Positions 8,548 to 16,165 of a stretch of DNA of 64,000 nucleotides are shown one piece after another (the first letter of the stretch is position 1; every line of letters starts with the position of its first letter). A program made the translations under genes and the position numbers. Source of the DNA: GCA-2731375 sp002731375 (lineage in GTDB: Bacteria; Pseudomonadota; Alphaproteobacteria; GCA-2731375); assembly GCA_030752605.1 (NCBI GenBank), contig JASMDX010000075.1:24479-88478 (forward strand). Reading direction: 5' to 3'. The notes below the pieces were generated by a model. It ran no database searches, was not told the DNA's origin, and saw only the letters and a program-made list of their open reading frames with translations.

Positions 8548-8822
8548 TGCCTTGATTGCGTTGGCGGCGCTTCGACGGCCAGCTCAATGTCGTCTTCGGC
8601 GCCCATGGCGCCTGTGGACGCGGCGGCAAGGATCTCTCCGGCGGTCGAGCCGGCTGAGGTCGCGGCATAGGCGGCGAATTCCAACAGGGTCAGCGCCATG
8701 CATTTCGGGCAGATATTTTCCTGAATCATAGCCGTCATAAGGTCGCCACCAACCGATTTGTCGATCAACTGACGGATTTCTTCCTCGCATTCGTCGGCAT
8801 GTTTGAAATCGTCGTCGTCCAT
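8544..8822 (-). CDS. Small acidic protein with CPKC motif
   Basis: 92-residue protein I do not recognise. It opens with an acidic stretch (MDDDDFKHADECEEEIRQLIDKSVGG), has a CPKC pair in the middle (ENICPKCMALTLLEFAAYAA) that could bind metal or form a disulfide, then an Ala/Gly-rich segment and an acidic tail. There is no signal peptide. It lies 118 bases after ubiD on the same strand with a weak ribosome site, so it may have its own promoter. The reading frame is plausible, but short length keeps confidence moderate. Confidence 0.55.
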   Translation of the reverse strand: MDDDDFKHADECEEEIRQLIDKSVGGDLMTAMIQENICPKCMALTLLEFAAYAATSAGSTAGEILAAASTGAMGAEDDIELAVEAPPTQSRH

Positions 8823-8940
8823 GATAGCCCAATCCAGCCTGATTTGGTCTCAGCCACCCCGAAGCATAGCAGACAAGCGGGCCCAAAAATATCTAGAACT
8901 GAACCAGTATTGTGGCGCTATTGTGCTATTCGGCAGGTCT

Positions 8941-10455
8941 TTACCGCCAGATTGGCCGTCCCGATCCAGGCAGGCCGTAGTCGGCCCATTTTTCGCTAAC
9001 GTCGGCGATCACTTCGTCGCTCATGCGTAGCCGTTTGCCCCAGGTCCGCTTGGTCTCGGGAGGTATCTTGACGGTGGCGTCGAGGCCGAGTTTGCCGCCC
9101 AAGCCCACCTCGGGCGAGGCAAAATCGAGATAATCGATGGGCGTGTCTTCAATTACCAGGCTATCGCGGCCCGGATCCATGCGGGTGGCGACGGCCCACA
9201 TCACATCTTTCCAGTTGCGCGCGTCAATATCATCGTCGACCACGATGGCCAGCTTGGTGTAGGTGAATTGGCGCAGGTACGACCAGACTGCCATCATGAT
9301 GCGCCGGGCATGTCCGGGGTAGGCTTTGCGAATGGAGACAACCGCGATGCGGTAGGAACAGGCCTCCGGTGGCAGCCAAAAATCAACGATTTCAGGAAAT
9401 TGTAGCTGCAGGATCGGGATATAGAGCTCGTTCAGGGCCATAGACATGACCGCCGGCTCGTCGGGCGGCGGTCCGGTGTAGGTGGAGAGGTAGGTCGGCT
9501 TCCTGCGCATGGTGACCGCGCTGAGGGTGAAGACCGGGAACGACGCCACCGCGTTCAGGTGCCCAGTATGGTCCCCATAGGGTCCTTCGTCGCCGAATTC
9601 TTCATGCGAGACATGGCCTTCCAGGACGATCTCGGCTTCCGCCGGTACTTGCAACGGCACCGTCAGGCAATTCGCCATGCCGATCCGGCGGCCCCTTAAA
9701 AGACCAGCGAATTGATATTCCGACAAAGTATCAGGCAGCGGCGTTACCCCTGCGAGCATTGTGCAGGGATCCGCCCCGATGGCTGCGGCCACCGGCATCG
9801 GCTTGCCGTGAGCCTCGACCCAGCGGCGGTAATGCTGTGCCCCGCCCCGATGTGACATCCAGCGCATCAATACCTTGTTGCGGTCGATCACTTGCATTCG
9901 GTAGATGCCGATATTGTATTGATCCTCGGCGCTCTTGCCCGGTCCCTTGGTGATTATCATGGGCCAGATAATCAATGGCGCGGGCTCGCCCGGCCAGCAA
10001 CGCGGGATAGGCAGCCGGGCCAGATCGATCTCGCTACCGCGCCAGGTAATCTCCTGGCAGGGTGGTATCTTGCGCCGCGTTTTTTTTGGGGTCATCGCCC
10101 CGACCCGTTTTAGCAGCGGCATGGCGTCCGCTATGTCTTTCAGATTAGCCGGTGGCGAAGGTTGATGCAGGGCGGCCAGCATTTCACCGACCTGGCGCAA
10201 TTCATCGGCCTTGCGCCCCATTGCCATGGCGACGCGGTCGACCGTGCCGAATAGATTGACCAGCACCGGCGTATCGTAGGTCTGGCCGTCCGGGCCGATG
10301 GGATTTTCAAATAGTGCCGCCGGTCCGCCTTCGGCCAGCAGGCGGGTCTGGATTTCGGTCATTTCCAGGGATGTCGAGACCGGCGTCTTGATCCGCACCA
10401 ACTGTTTTTCTTTTTCCAGCCGGTCGATAAATTTGCCGAGGGTAAGGTCGATCAT
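8941..10455 (-). CDS. ubiD: UbiD family prenylated-FMN decarboxylase
   Basis: 504-residue UbiD-family decarboxylase; the family uses prenylated FMN (made by UbiX) and in ubiquinone synthesis removes the carboxyl group from polyprenyl-4-hydroxybenzoate. Seen: N-terminal FIDRLEKEKQLVRI, the central QYNIGIYRMQVID and MRWMSHRGGAQHY, and EGPYGDHTGHLN, which carries the conserved acidic active-site residues. The ATG at 10455 has GGCGGAG upstream; a longer frame exists but has no family sequence. It is last in the run ubiT-ubiU-ubiV-ubiD, 10 bases after ubiV, which favours the ubiquinone role over other UbiD substrates. No ubiX is in the window. Confidence 0.88.
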   Translation of the reverse strand: MIDLTLGKFIDRLEKEKQLVRIKTPVSTSLEMTEIQTRLLAEGGPAALFENPIGPDGQTYDTPVLVNLFGTVDRVAMAMGRKADELRQVGEMLAALHQPSPPANLKDIADAMPLLKRVGAMTPKKTRRKIPPCQEITWRGSEIDLARLPIPRCWPGEPAPLIIWPMIITKGPGKSAEDQYNIGIYRMQVIDRNKVLMRWMSHRGGAQHYRRWVEAHGKPMPVAAAIGADPCTMLAGVTPLPDTLSEYQFAGLLRGRRIGMANCLTVPLQVPAEAEIVLEGHVSHEEFGDEGPYGDHTGHLNAVASFPVFTLSAVTMRRKPTYLSTYTGPPPDEPAVMSMALNELYIPILQLQFPEIVDFWLPPEACSYRIAVVSIRKAYPGHARRIMMAVWSYLRQFTYTKLAIVVDDDIDARNWKDVMWAVATRMDPGRDSLVIEDTPIDYLDFASPEVGLGGKLGLDATVKIPPETKRTWGKRLRMSDEVIADVSEKWADYGLPGSGRPIWR

Positions 10456-10465
10456 CGCTCCGCCT

Positions 10466-11401
10466 TTACTCAGCCGCCGCTTCGACCCAAAGCCGGCCTT
10501 CTTGGCCATGCAGGTAGCCATTGGCCAAGGGTACATCGCCGATGATCTCGTCCAGACGCGCCTCCGCTTCCTCCACCGCCATTGCATCGTCGAGTGCGCT
10601 GCGGAACAGCGCGGCGACCTGCACCATGTCACAACTGTGCGGCCATAGCCGGAAGCTGTCGATCCCGGCGGCTTTCAACGCGGGCAGTTCAGCCAGCAGG
10701 CTGCAATAGGTGTCGGACAGGGTCTGCGTGCCATTGATGGCCAGGAAAGGCTCGTCATCCAGGGTCTCGATGGTCAGGCCGTCGGGATCATTACCGCAAA
10801 CGAATTGGCAGCCGTCCTTGTGCAGATCATGGGCCCGCGCGTGATAGCAGCGGGCCGAAATCGCCAGGGGCAGCCGGCCAAAAACCTGCACCTCCAGCGA
10901 TACATCCTTGACGGCTTTGGTTTGGCCCAGGGCTTCGAGGGTGTCGAGCGAAAGCTCCGCCGGTAGCGAGATCCGATAGGCACCGCGCTTGGCCAGGTAG
11001 TTGATGGTGCCTCCGTTGTAGGCATTGACGAAAGGTCCGATAACGTGGCGCCGCCCGGCCAGCAGTGATGCGGTGGAAATATCATTGGCCTCGAAGGTCA
11101 GATCCGCGTCGACGGTGGTCTGTTTGATCTCATCCATCTCCTCCGCCGTCATGATCAACGCCAGGGTCGAGAGCACGACATCCTTGCCGGCCTTTTTCAG
11201 GCGCTCATGCACCGCCGCGATATGCGGCAGGATAAATGGCCGCCGTTTGGCGCAAACAACCTCGCCCAGATAGACCGTTTCGATGTCCGCTTCGTCGGCG
11301 ATGCGGAAATAGAAATCCCGCCAGCGTTCCGCATCCCAATGAAACAGCGTTGGTCCCAATGCCAGGCTGGTGGTTGATTTGGCCGCTTTCCGGTTTGTCA
11401 T
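10466..11401 (-). CDS. ubiV: UbiV, oxygen-independent ubiquinone hydroxylation protein
   Basis: 311-residue U32-peptidase-family protein matching UbiV (YhbV). In the known system UbiU and UbiV form a complex, each with a 4Fe-4S cluster, that hydroxylates the ubiquinone ring without oxygen. Candidate cluster ligands are visible: the Cys in GEVVCAKRRPF and the trio in ARCYHARAHDLHKDGCQFVCG. Downstream segments DDEPFLAINGTQTLSDTYC and DSFRLWPHSCDMV are also family-like. Its ATG overlaps the ubiU stop by four bases (ATGA), so translation is probably coupled. UbiD follows 10 bases later. Confidence 0.88.
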   Translation of the reverse strand: MTNRKAAKSTTSLALGPTLFHWDAERWRDFYFRIADEADIETVYLGEVVCAKRRPFILPHIAAVHERLKKAGKDVVLSTLALIMTAEEMDEIKQTTVDADLTFEANDISTASLLAGRRHVIGPFVNAYNGGTINYLAKRGAYRISLPAELSLDTLEALGQTKAVKDVSLEVQVFGRLPLAISARCYHARAHDLHKDGCQFVCGNDPDGLTIETLDDEPFLAINGTQTLSDTYCSLLAELPALKAAGIDSFRLWPHSCDMVQVAALFRSALDDAMAVEEAEARLDEIIGDVPLANGYLHGQEGRLWVEAAAE

Positions 11402-12426
11402 CGCCAGGCCCTCCGATAGGCGCCGGAGGTTTCGCGCTGGCCCTCGGTCACATCCGCCAACTGGGGCATCTCGGGGATCGGCTCGCCCCGGCGGCAGGCG
11501 TCGATGGCGGCGCGGAAGGCCGCGACCACTTGTGCCGTGTAGGCGCGGCCGCGCTGCCGGCCCTCGATCTTCAAGGCGGAAACGCCGGCGGCCATCAACT
11601 CCGGCAACAAGGGCAGGACGTTGAGGGAGGTCGGTGCCTCGAACAGGTACGAGGCGCGGCCGTCAGCCACGAAACGGCCCTTGCACAGGGTGGGATAACC
11701 GGCGGCGTCGCTTTGCTGAAAGATGTTGATGGTGAAATCGCCCAGTCGCGAGACCATCTCGGAGCCACGCTCCTCATAGCGGACATGGCTGGCGGGCGAA
11801 CACACCCCGGTGATATTGGGTGACTTGCCGGTAACGTAGGACGACAGCAGGCACCGCCCCTCGGCCATGGGGCACATGCCGCCAAAGGCGAAAACTTCCG
11901 TCTCCACCGGGATCTGGCTGTTCAACTCGGCGATATCCTCCACCGTCAGAACCCTGGGCAGGACCACGCGGCGTACGCCGAATGCCTCGTGATAAAAGCG
12001 GATCGCCTCGGCGTTCGAGGCCGAGGCCTGCACGGATAGATGCAGGCGCAAATCCGGGTGCTGCCTGGCCGCGTAGTCGAGGATGCCAATATCGGCCAGG
12101 ATAACCGCGTCAACGCCTAGGTCGGCGGCGCAATCGATGGCGCGGTGCCAGGCCTCGGGCGCACCGGCGCGGGGAAAGGTGTTGATGGCGACAAAGACCA
12201 TGCAGTAGCGCGCGTGGGCATATTCCAGGCCGTCCGCCAGTTCTTCCGGGCTGAAATTTAGGCCGGGGAAATTGCGCGCGTTGGTTTCGTCACGAAAGCC
12301 GAGATAGACCGCTTCCGCCCCGGCATCGACGGCGGCCCGCAACGCCGCCGGCGTGCCCGCCGGGCAGATTAGTTCCAGATCACCCAAAATGGTTTCGGGT
12401 TTGGCTTTGGCACCGGTTGTGGCCAT
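11398..12426 (-). CDS. ubiU: UbiU, oxygen-independent ubiquinone hydroxylation protein
   Basis: 342-residue U32-peptidase-family protein matching UbiU (YhbU), the partner of UbiV. It begins (after ~16 residues) with ELICPAGTPAALRAAVDAGAEAVYLG, the start of the TIM-barrel, and carries the cluster-binding pattern GGMCPMAEGRCLLSSY then GVCSP and YPTLCKGRF, giving four cysteines in the expected order. LKIEGRQRGRAY is a late family motif. It starts two bases after the ubiT stop and overlaps ubiV by four bases. Acts in the cytoplasm with UbiT and UbiV. Confidence 0.9.
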   Translation of the reverse strand: MATTGAKAKPETILGDLELICPAGTPAALRAAVDAGAEAVYLGFRDETNARNFPGLNFSPEELADGLEYAHARYCMVFVAINTFPRAGAPEAWHRAIDCAADLGVDAVILADIGILDYAARQHPDLRLHLSVQASASNAEAIRFYHEAFGVRRVVLPRVLTVEDIAELNSQIPVETEVFAFGGMCPMAEGRCLLSSYVTGKSPNITGVCSPASHVRYEERGSEMVSRLGDFTINIFQQSDAAGYPTLCKGRFVADGRASYLFEAPTSLNVLPLLPELMAAGVSALKIEGRQRGRAYTAQVVAAFRAAIDACRRGEPIPEMPQLADVTEGQRETSGAYRRAWR

Positions 12427-12428
12427 GT

Positions 12429-13187
12429 TTATCCCTGTACCGCTGGTGTTTTCGAGGCGCGGCGGCGGCGTGATGAACCGCTCCGCGCCATGCTCTGGTG
12501 CAGATGATCAACGGCGGCGGTTTGCGTCTCGATCCGTTCCATGGCGGGTTGCAACAGCGCATCCTGCAGCATGGCCATGTCGGCTCCGGCCCGGCGCGCC
12601 AATCGCAAGGCGACTTTGGCGGCCCGCCGCGCGGGCCGCGCCAAAGGGCCGGCCCGGACCAGGATATCGTCGATAATGTCGATTTCCTCGCCATCGACGG
12701 CGTTGCGCAGGGCTACCACGGCCTCCGTATCACCCTCGATCAACAGGCGGCGGGAAAAAAACAGCGCATCGCCGTCAACCCGGCCTTCCAGAAGATCGAT
12801 CAGGGCCAGGAGAGAGCCGTGTATGGCCGCCGTGGCGCGGGACACATCAGCTTCGCGGGCAATGGTTAGCTTTGGTTGTTCGGCATCCGCTTTCAGCAGA
12901 AAGCGGATCGGCAGATCGACGGGATCGATCAGGAATATCGTGTCGGCATGGCTGTCCAGGCGTTCAAACATTCCTGGATGCTGCTTGGTGACGGACGCCA
13001 TCACGGCGCGCAGGAGGGGCCGCAGCACTACGTTGGGGATTGGTGCCAGCAACAAACCACCCAACAGCACTGGCGAAAAGGGCGGAACCATGCTTGCCCG
13101 GCCCGCGCTTATGGCGCCTTTGCCCCCTTGTTCAGGGCTATCCTGAGAGTCATTCAAAATATCGGTCATAGCGGTCAAATTTACCAT
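12429..13187 (-). CDS. ubiT: UbiT, SCP2-domain lipid carrier for ubiquinone synthesis
   Basis: 252-residue protein matching UbiT (YhbT), an SCP2-domain protein that binds isoprenoid quinone intermediates for the oxygen-independent pathway. The family-like core runs from about PNVVLRPLLRAVMASV through the SCP2 fold, with DTIFLIDPVDLPIRFLL and SRRLLIEGDTEAVVALRNAVD. The N-terminal 40 residues are low in conserved character and the start is uncertain (ATG at 13187 or 13169; neither has a strong ribosome site). A basic C-terminal tail (RRRRAS) follows. It heads the four-gene operon, with a 97-base gap upstream that holds a 15-base palindrome. Confidence 0.85.
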   Translation of the reverse strand: MVNLTAMTDILNDSQDSPEQGGKGAISAGRASMVPPFSPVLLGGLLLAPIPNVVLRPLLRAVMASVTKQHPGMFERLDSHADTIFLIDPVDLPIRFLLKADAEQPKLTIAREADVSRATAAIHGSLLALIDLLEGRVDGDALFFSRRLLIEGDTEAVVALRNAVDGEEIDIIDDILVRAGPLARPARRAAKVALRLARRAGADMAMLQDALLQPAMERIETQTAAVDHLHQSMARSGSSRRRRASKTPAVQG

Positions 13188-13227
13188 GCCAGCCAGCCCT
13201 GCTCCATGCTGCTGCCCCTATGGCCCT

Positions 13228-13242
13228 GCGGCATAATGCCGC
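13228..13242. promoter_or_regulatory. Candidate operator: palindrome GCGGCAT-A-ATGCCGC before ubiT
   Basis: Perfect 7-base arms around a single central base, 41 bases before the ubiT start and inside the only sizeable gap before the operon. The position fits an operator or promoter-overlapping site. It does not match the FNR consensus (TTGAT-N4-ATCAA), and I found no clear FNR box in the gap. No regulator is assigned. Confidence 0.35.
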
Positions 13243-13284
13243 GACGCTGGGGCCAATCGCGGCCTATCCTCATATAATAGCGCC

Positions 13285-14538
13285 CTATTTGAAGCGTGCC
13301 ATCCGATAGGGCGTCAGATCCACATCGGTAGGTTCACCGGCGACCAGCGCGGCGGTAATGCGGCCAGTGTTTGGCGCCATGCCGAAACCGTAGTGGCTGT
13401 GGCCAAAGGCGGCAAACAGGTCACGCTGGCCCGGCACCGTGCCGATGCAGGGCAGGCTATCTGGGAACGATGGGCGGCTGCCCATCCATTCTACCGGGTC
13501 GTCGGTGTTGATGTCGGGGAACAGCCGTTTCGCCAGGCCCTTGAAAATTTCAGCCCGACGATAGTTAGGCGCGGCATCAAGGCCGGCGAATTCGGCGGTG
13601 CCGGCACAGCGCACCCCGGCCAGCATGGAAGAGGCTACGAATTTGCTCTCCGTATCCATGATGGAATTATTAACCGTGATGCCCGGCTGTTGCAGGATCA
13701 GATGATAGCCGCGTTCGGCCTCCAGCGGCAGATTTAGGCCCGATTGCTCTAGCAGCGGCGCAAGCAGGCGTGCCGACCAGGCGCCGGCGGCGATGACCAC
13801 TTTGTCGCTGGTAATTTCGCCATCATCCGTCTGCAGCCGCCAGCCACCGCTTTCTTGTGGCGCGATCCGGTTAACGCCGGTCTGCCTGAACACCGCTCCC
13901 ATATCCTGGGCCTTGGCGACCAGGGCCTTGCCAACGCCACCGGGTGAAAGGGCACGGGCCTGCGACTTGATCAATACCGCCGCTTTGTAGCGGGGCGACA
14001 GCGCGGGTTCAAGCTCATGGAGTGCGCCATCGTCAACGACCTCCAACGGCACATCGCGGTCCAGGCGCAGTTGCCAGCCCAACTGCTTCAGGTCAATCTC
14101 GGCTGGATCACGGTAGATATGAACGTAGAAACTATCGCTGATCAGATGCTCCGAACCGGTACCCTGCAAAAGCTGGCGGTAAAGTTCGATATTGGGCCGG
14201 TTCAAGGCTTTCATGGCGTCGGCGATTTGGGGTAACTCGGCGACATTGCCGGCGCGCAGGAATTTTATGGCCCAGGGCAGGAACGAGGGTAGATAAGGCC
14301 AACGCAGTGCGATAGGACCTTCGGGATCCAACAGCCAGCGCGGTACGCTGCGCCACAGCCCCGGCATGGACTGCGGCACGCAGGTCCAGGGCGACACCAC
14401 CCCGGCGTTGCCGTGGCTGGCCCCCTCCGCCGGCGGATCACGGTCGACGACCTCGACCGCCAGGCCTTTTTCGCGCAGATATACGGCGGTACAGATGCCG
14501 ACAATGCCGGCGCCTACGATCGTAACCTGCTTAGCCAT
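13285..14538 (-). CDS. DadA-like FAD-dependent D-amino acid dehydrogenase/oxidase
   Basis: 417-residue flavoprotein of the DAO/DadA family, which oxidises amines or D-amino acids to imino acids. The N-terminus has the dinucleotide-binding fold VTIVGAGIVGICTAVYLREKG followed by the acidic VVDRD and GASHGNAGVV, typical of DadA. VVIAAGAWSARLL and the C-terminal GHSHYGFGMAPNTGRI complete the FAD site. It is the last gene of the run that begins at 22563, 20 bases after the acetolactate-synthase-like gene, so it may oxidise an amino acid released by the hydrolases of that operon. It is also close to ubiT, but a 97-base gap separates them. Confidence 0.82.
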   Translation of the reverse strand: MAKQVTIVGAGIVGICTAVYLREKGLAVEVVDRDPPAEGASHGNAGVVSPWTCVPQSMPGLWRSVPRWLLDPEGPIALRWPYLPSFLPWAIKFLRAGNVAELPQIADAMKALNRPNIELYRQLLQGTGSEHLISDSFYVHIYRDPAEIDLKQLGWQLRLDRDVPLEVVDDGALHELEPALSPRYKAAVLIKSQARALSPGGVGKALVAKAQDMGAVFRQTGVNRIAPQESGGWRLQTDDGEITSDKVVIAAGAWSARLLAPLLEQSGLNLPLEAERGYHLILQQPGITVNNSIMDTESKFVASSMLAGVRCAGTAEFAGLDAAPNYRRAEIFKGLAKRLFPDINTDDPVEWMGSRPSFPDSLPCIGTVPGQRDLFAAFGHSHYGFGMAPNTGRITAALVAGEPTDVDLTPYRMARFK

Positions 14539-14558
14539 CGGCGACCATCCCTATTCTC

Positions 14559-16133
14559 TTATATCGCGACTTCAATCAGATACGGTCCTTCGCTATGCAG
14601 GCCGCTATCAAAGGCCGTGGCCAGTTCCTCCGCCGTGGTTACCCGCGATGCCTCCACGCCCATGCCCTTGGCCATTTGCACCCAATCCAGGTTGGGCCGG
14701 TCGATGGACAGCATATCCACCGCACGGGGGCCGGGGTTGAGCACGCCCACATTTGTCAATTCGCCACGCAGGATATTGTAGGTGCCGTTGGCGAAGAGCA
14801 ACACGGTGACATCGAGATTTTCCCGCGCCATGGTCCACAGGGATTGCACCGTGTACATACAACTCCCATCGCCTTCCAGGGCGATGACCTTGCGGTCCGG
14901 GCAGGCGATGGCGGCGCCGACGGCGACAGGCAGGCCGTAGCCGATGGAGCCGCCCCGGTTGTTGATCCAGTCATGCGGTGGCGCGCCGGCGGTTGTGGGG
15001 AAGAATTCCCGCCCCGTGGTGACGCTTTCATCGACCACGATGGCGCCCTCGGGCACCATGGCGCCCAGCACGGCGGCAATAGCGGCGGGCGTGATCTCGC
15101 CCGTGGGCAGGGCCGGACGATGCGGTGCCGCAACGCCGGCGGGCTCCATATCCAGGCAGTCCAGTTCAATGGCCAAGGCTTCCAGGGCGGCTTCCATATC
15201 CTCATCCGTACCGGCCAACAACGTGGATTTGGCATCCGGGTCCACCAACAGAGAGGGCTTGTCGGGATATGCGAAAAAAGCAACCGGCTCCCGCGCGCCG
15301 ACCATCACCAGATCACCGGCTTTTTTCATGACTTCAAGCGCCAGTTCCACCACATAGGGCACGCGGTTGACCTGTACCCGGCCCGCACCCCTTTCCAGGC
15401 GGGTATTGGCGCCTTCGGTCAGGATGCCGCAACCGGTCTTGGCGGCGATCCGGCCCGCCAGGTTCAGGCTGCGCTCGCGCAGGGCTGCGCCGCCCATCAA
15501 TAAAGTGGCATTATCGGAGGTGCGCAGCAGATCGGCGGCGGCCTTGACCGCATCGTCGGATACTTTGGGTGGCGCGCTGGGCGCCGTGGTTACGGCGACT
15601 TCGTCCGCCGGCCCCCAGGCGGTATCGGCGGGCAGGATCAGGGTGGCGATCTGTCCCGGTGTCTGGGTCGCCGCCTCGATCGCCAAGGCGCCGTCGCCGG
15701 CGATGGTCTTGGAGGTCGGCGATGTCTTGACCCAATGGGACATGGACGCTGCCGTGCCCTCGATGTCGGCGGTCAGGGGCGCATCGTACTTAATGTGATA
15801 GGTGGCATGTTCGCCGACGATATTGACGACGGCGGAGTCCGCCTTCTTGGCGTTATGCAGGTTGGCCAAACCATTGGCCAGGCCGGGCGCCAAATGCAGC
15901 AGGGTCGATGCCGGCTTGCCCAGCATGCGGTAATAGCCGTCGGCGGCGCCGGTCACCACGCCCTCGAACAGGCCCAGGACGCAACGCATGCCCGGTACCT
16001 TGTCCAGGGCGGCGACGAAATGCATCTCGGATGTACCCGGATTGGTGAAGCAGACCGTGACGCCGCCGTCGATCAGGGTGCGGACCAGGCTTTCGGCGCC
16101 ATTCATTTCATCGGAATTTATCTCGTTACTCAT
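14559..16133 (-). CDS. Acetolactate synthase large-subunit-like ThDP enzyme
   Basis: 524-residue thiamine-diphosphate enzyme of the acetolactate synthase/benzoylformate decarboxylase group. The predicted catalytic Glu57 lies in LGLFEGVVTGAADGY and the C-terminal cofactor motif GDGSCMYTVQSLW...ANGTYN binds magnesium-ThDP. It is shorter than IlvB/IlvI (about 560-590) and there is no small regulatory subunit gene beside it, so a role in valine/isoleucine synthesis is unlikely; 2-oxo acid decarboxylation or carboligation of a breakdown product fits better. It follows hyuB by 32 bases in the hydantoinase operon. Confidence 0.82.
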   Translation of the reverse strand: MSNEINSDEMNGAESLVRTLIDGGVTVCFTNPGTSEMHFVAALDKVPGMRCVLGLFEGVVTGAADGYYRMLGKPASTLLHLAPGLANGLANLHNAKKADSAVVNIVGEHATYHIKYDAPLTADIEGTAASMSHWVKTSPTSKTIAGDGALAIEAATQTPGQIATLILPADTAWGPADEVAVTTAPSAPPKVSDDAVKAAADLLRTSDNATLLMGGAALRERSLNLAGRIAAKTGCGILTEGANTRLERGAGRVQVNRVPYVVELALEVMKKAGDLVMVGAREPVAFFAYPDKPSLLVDPDAKSTLLAGTDEDMEAALEALAIELDCLDMEPAGVAAPHRPALPTGEITPAAIAAVLGAMVPEGAIVVDESVTTGREFFPTTAGAPPHDWINNRGGSIGYGLPVAVGAAIACPDRKVIALEGDGSCMYTVQSLWTMARENLDVTVLLFANGTYNILRGELTNVGVLNPGPRAVDMLSIDRPNLDWVQMAKGMGVEASRVTTAEELATAFDSGLHSEGPYLIEVAI

Positions 16134-16165
16134 TGGTAGATGTCTCCTAGATGCATATTCAGTTC

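Noticed and set aside
14595..15503. 302-codon frame antisense to the ThDP enzyme
   Set aside because: Gly/His/Gln-rich composition typical of the reverse strand of GC-rich genes.
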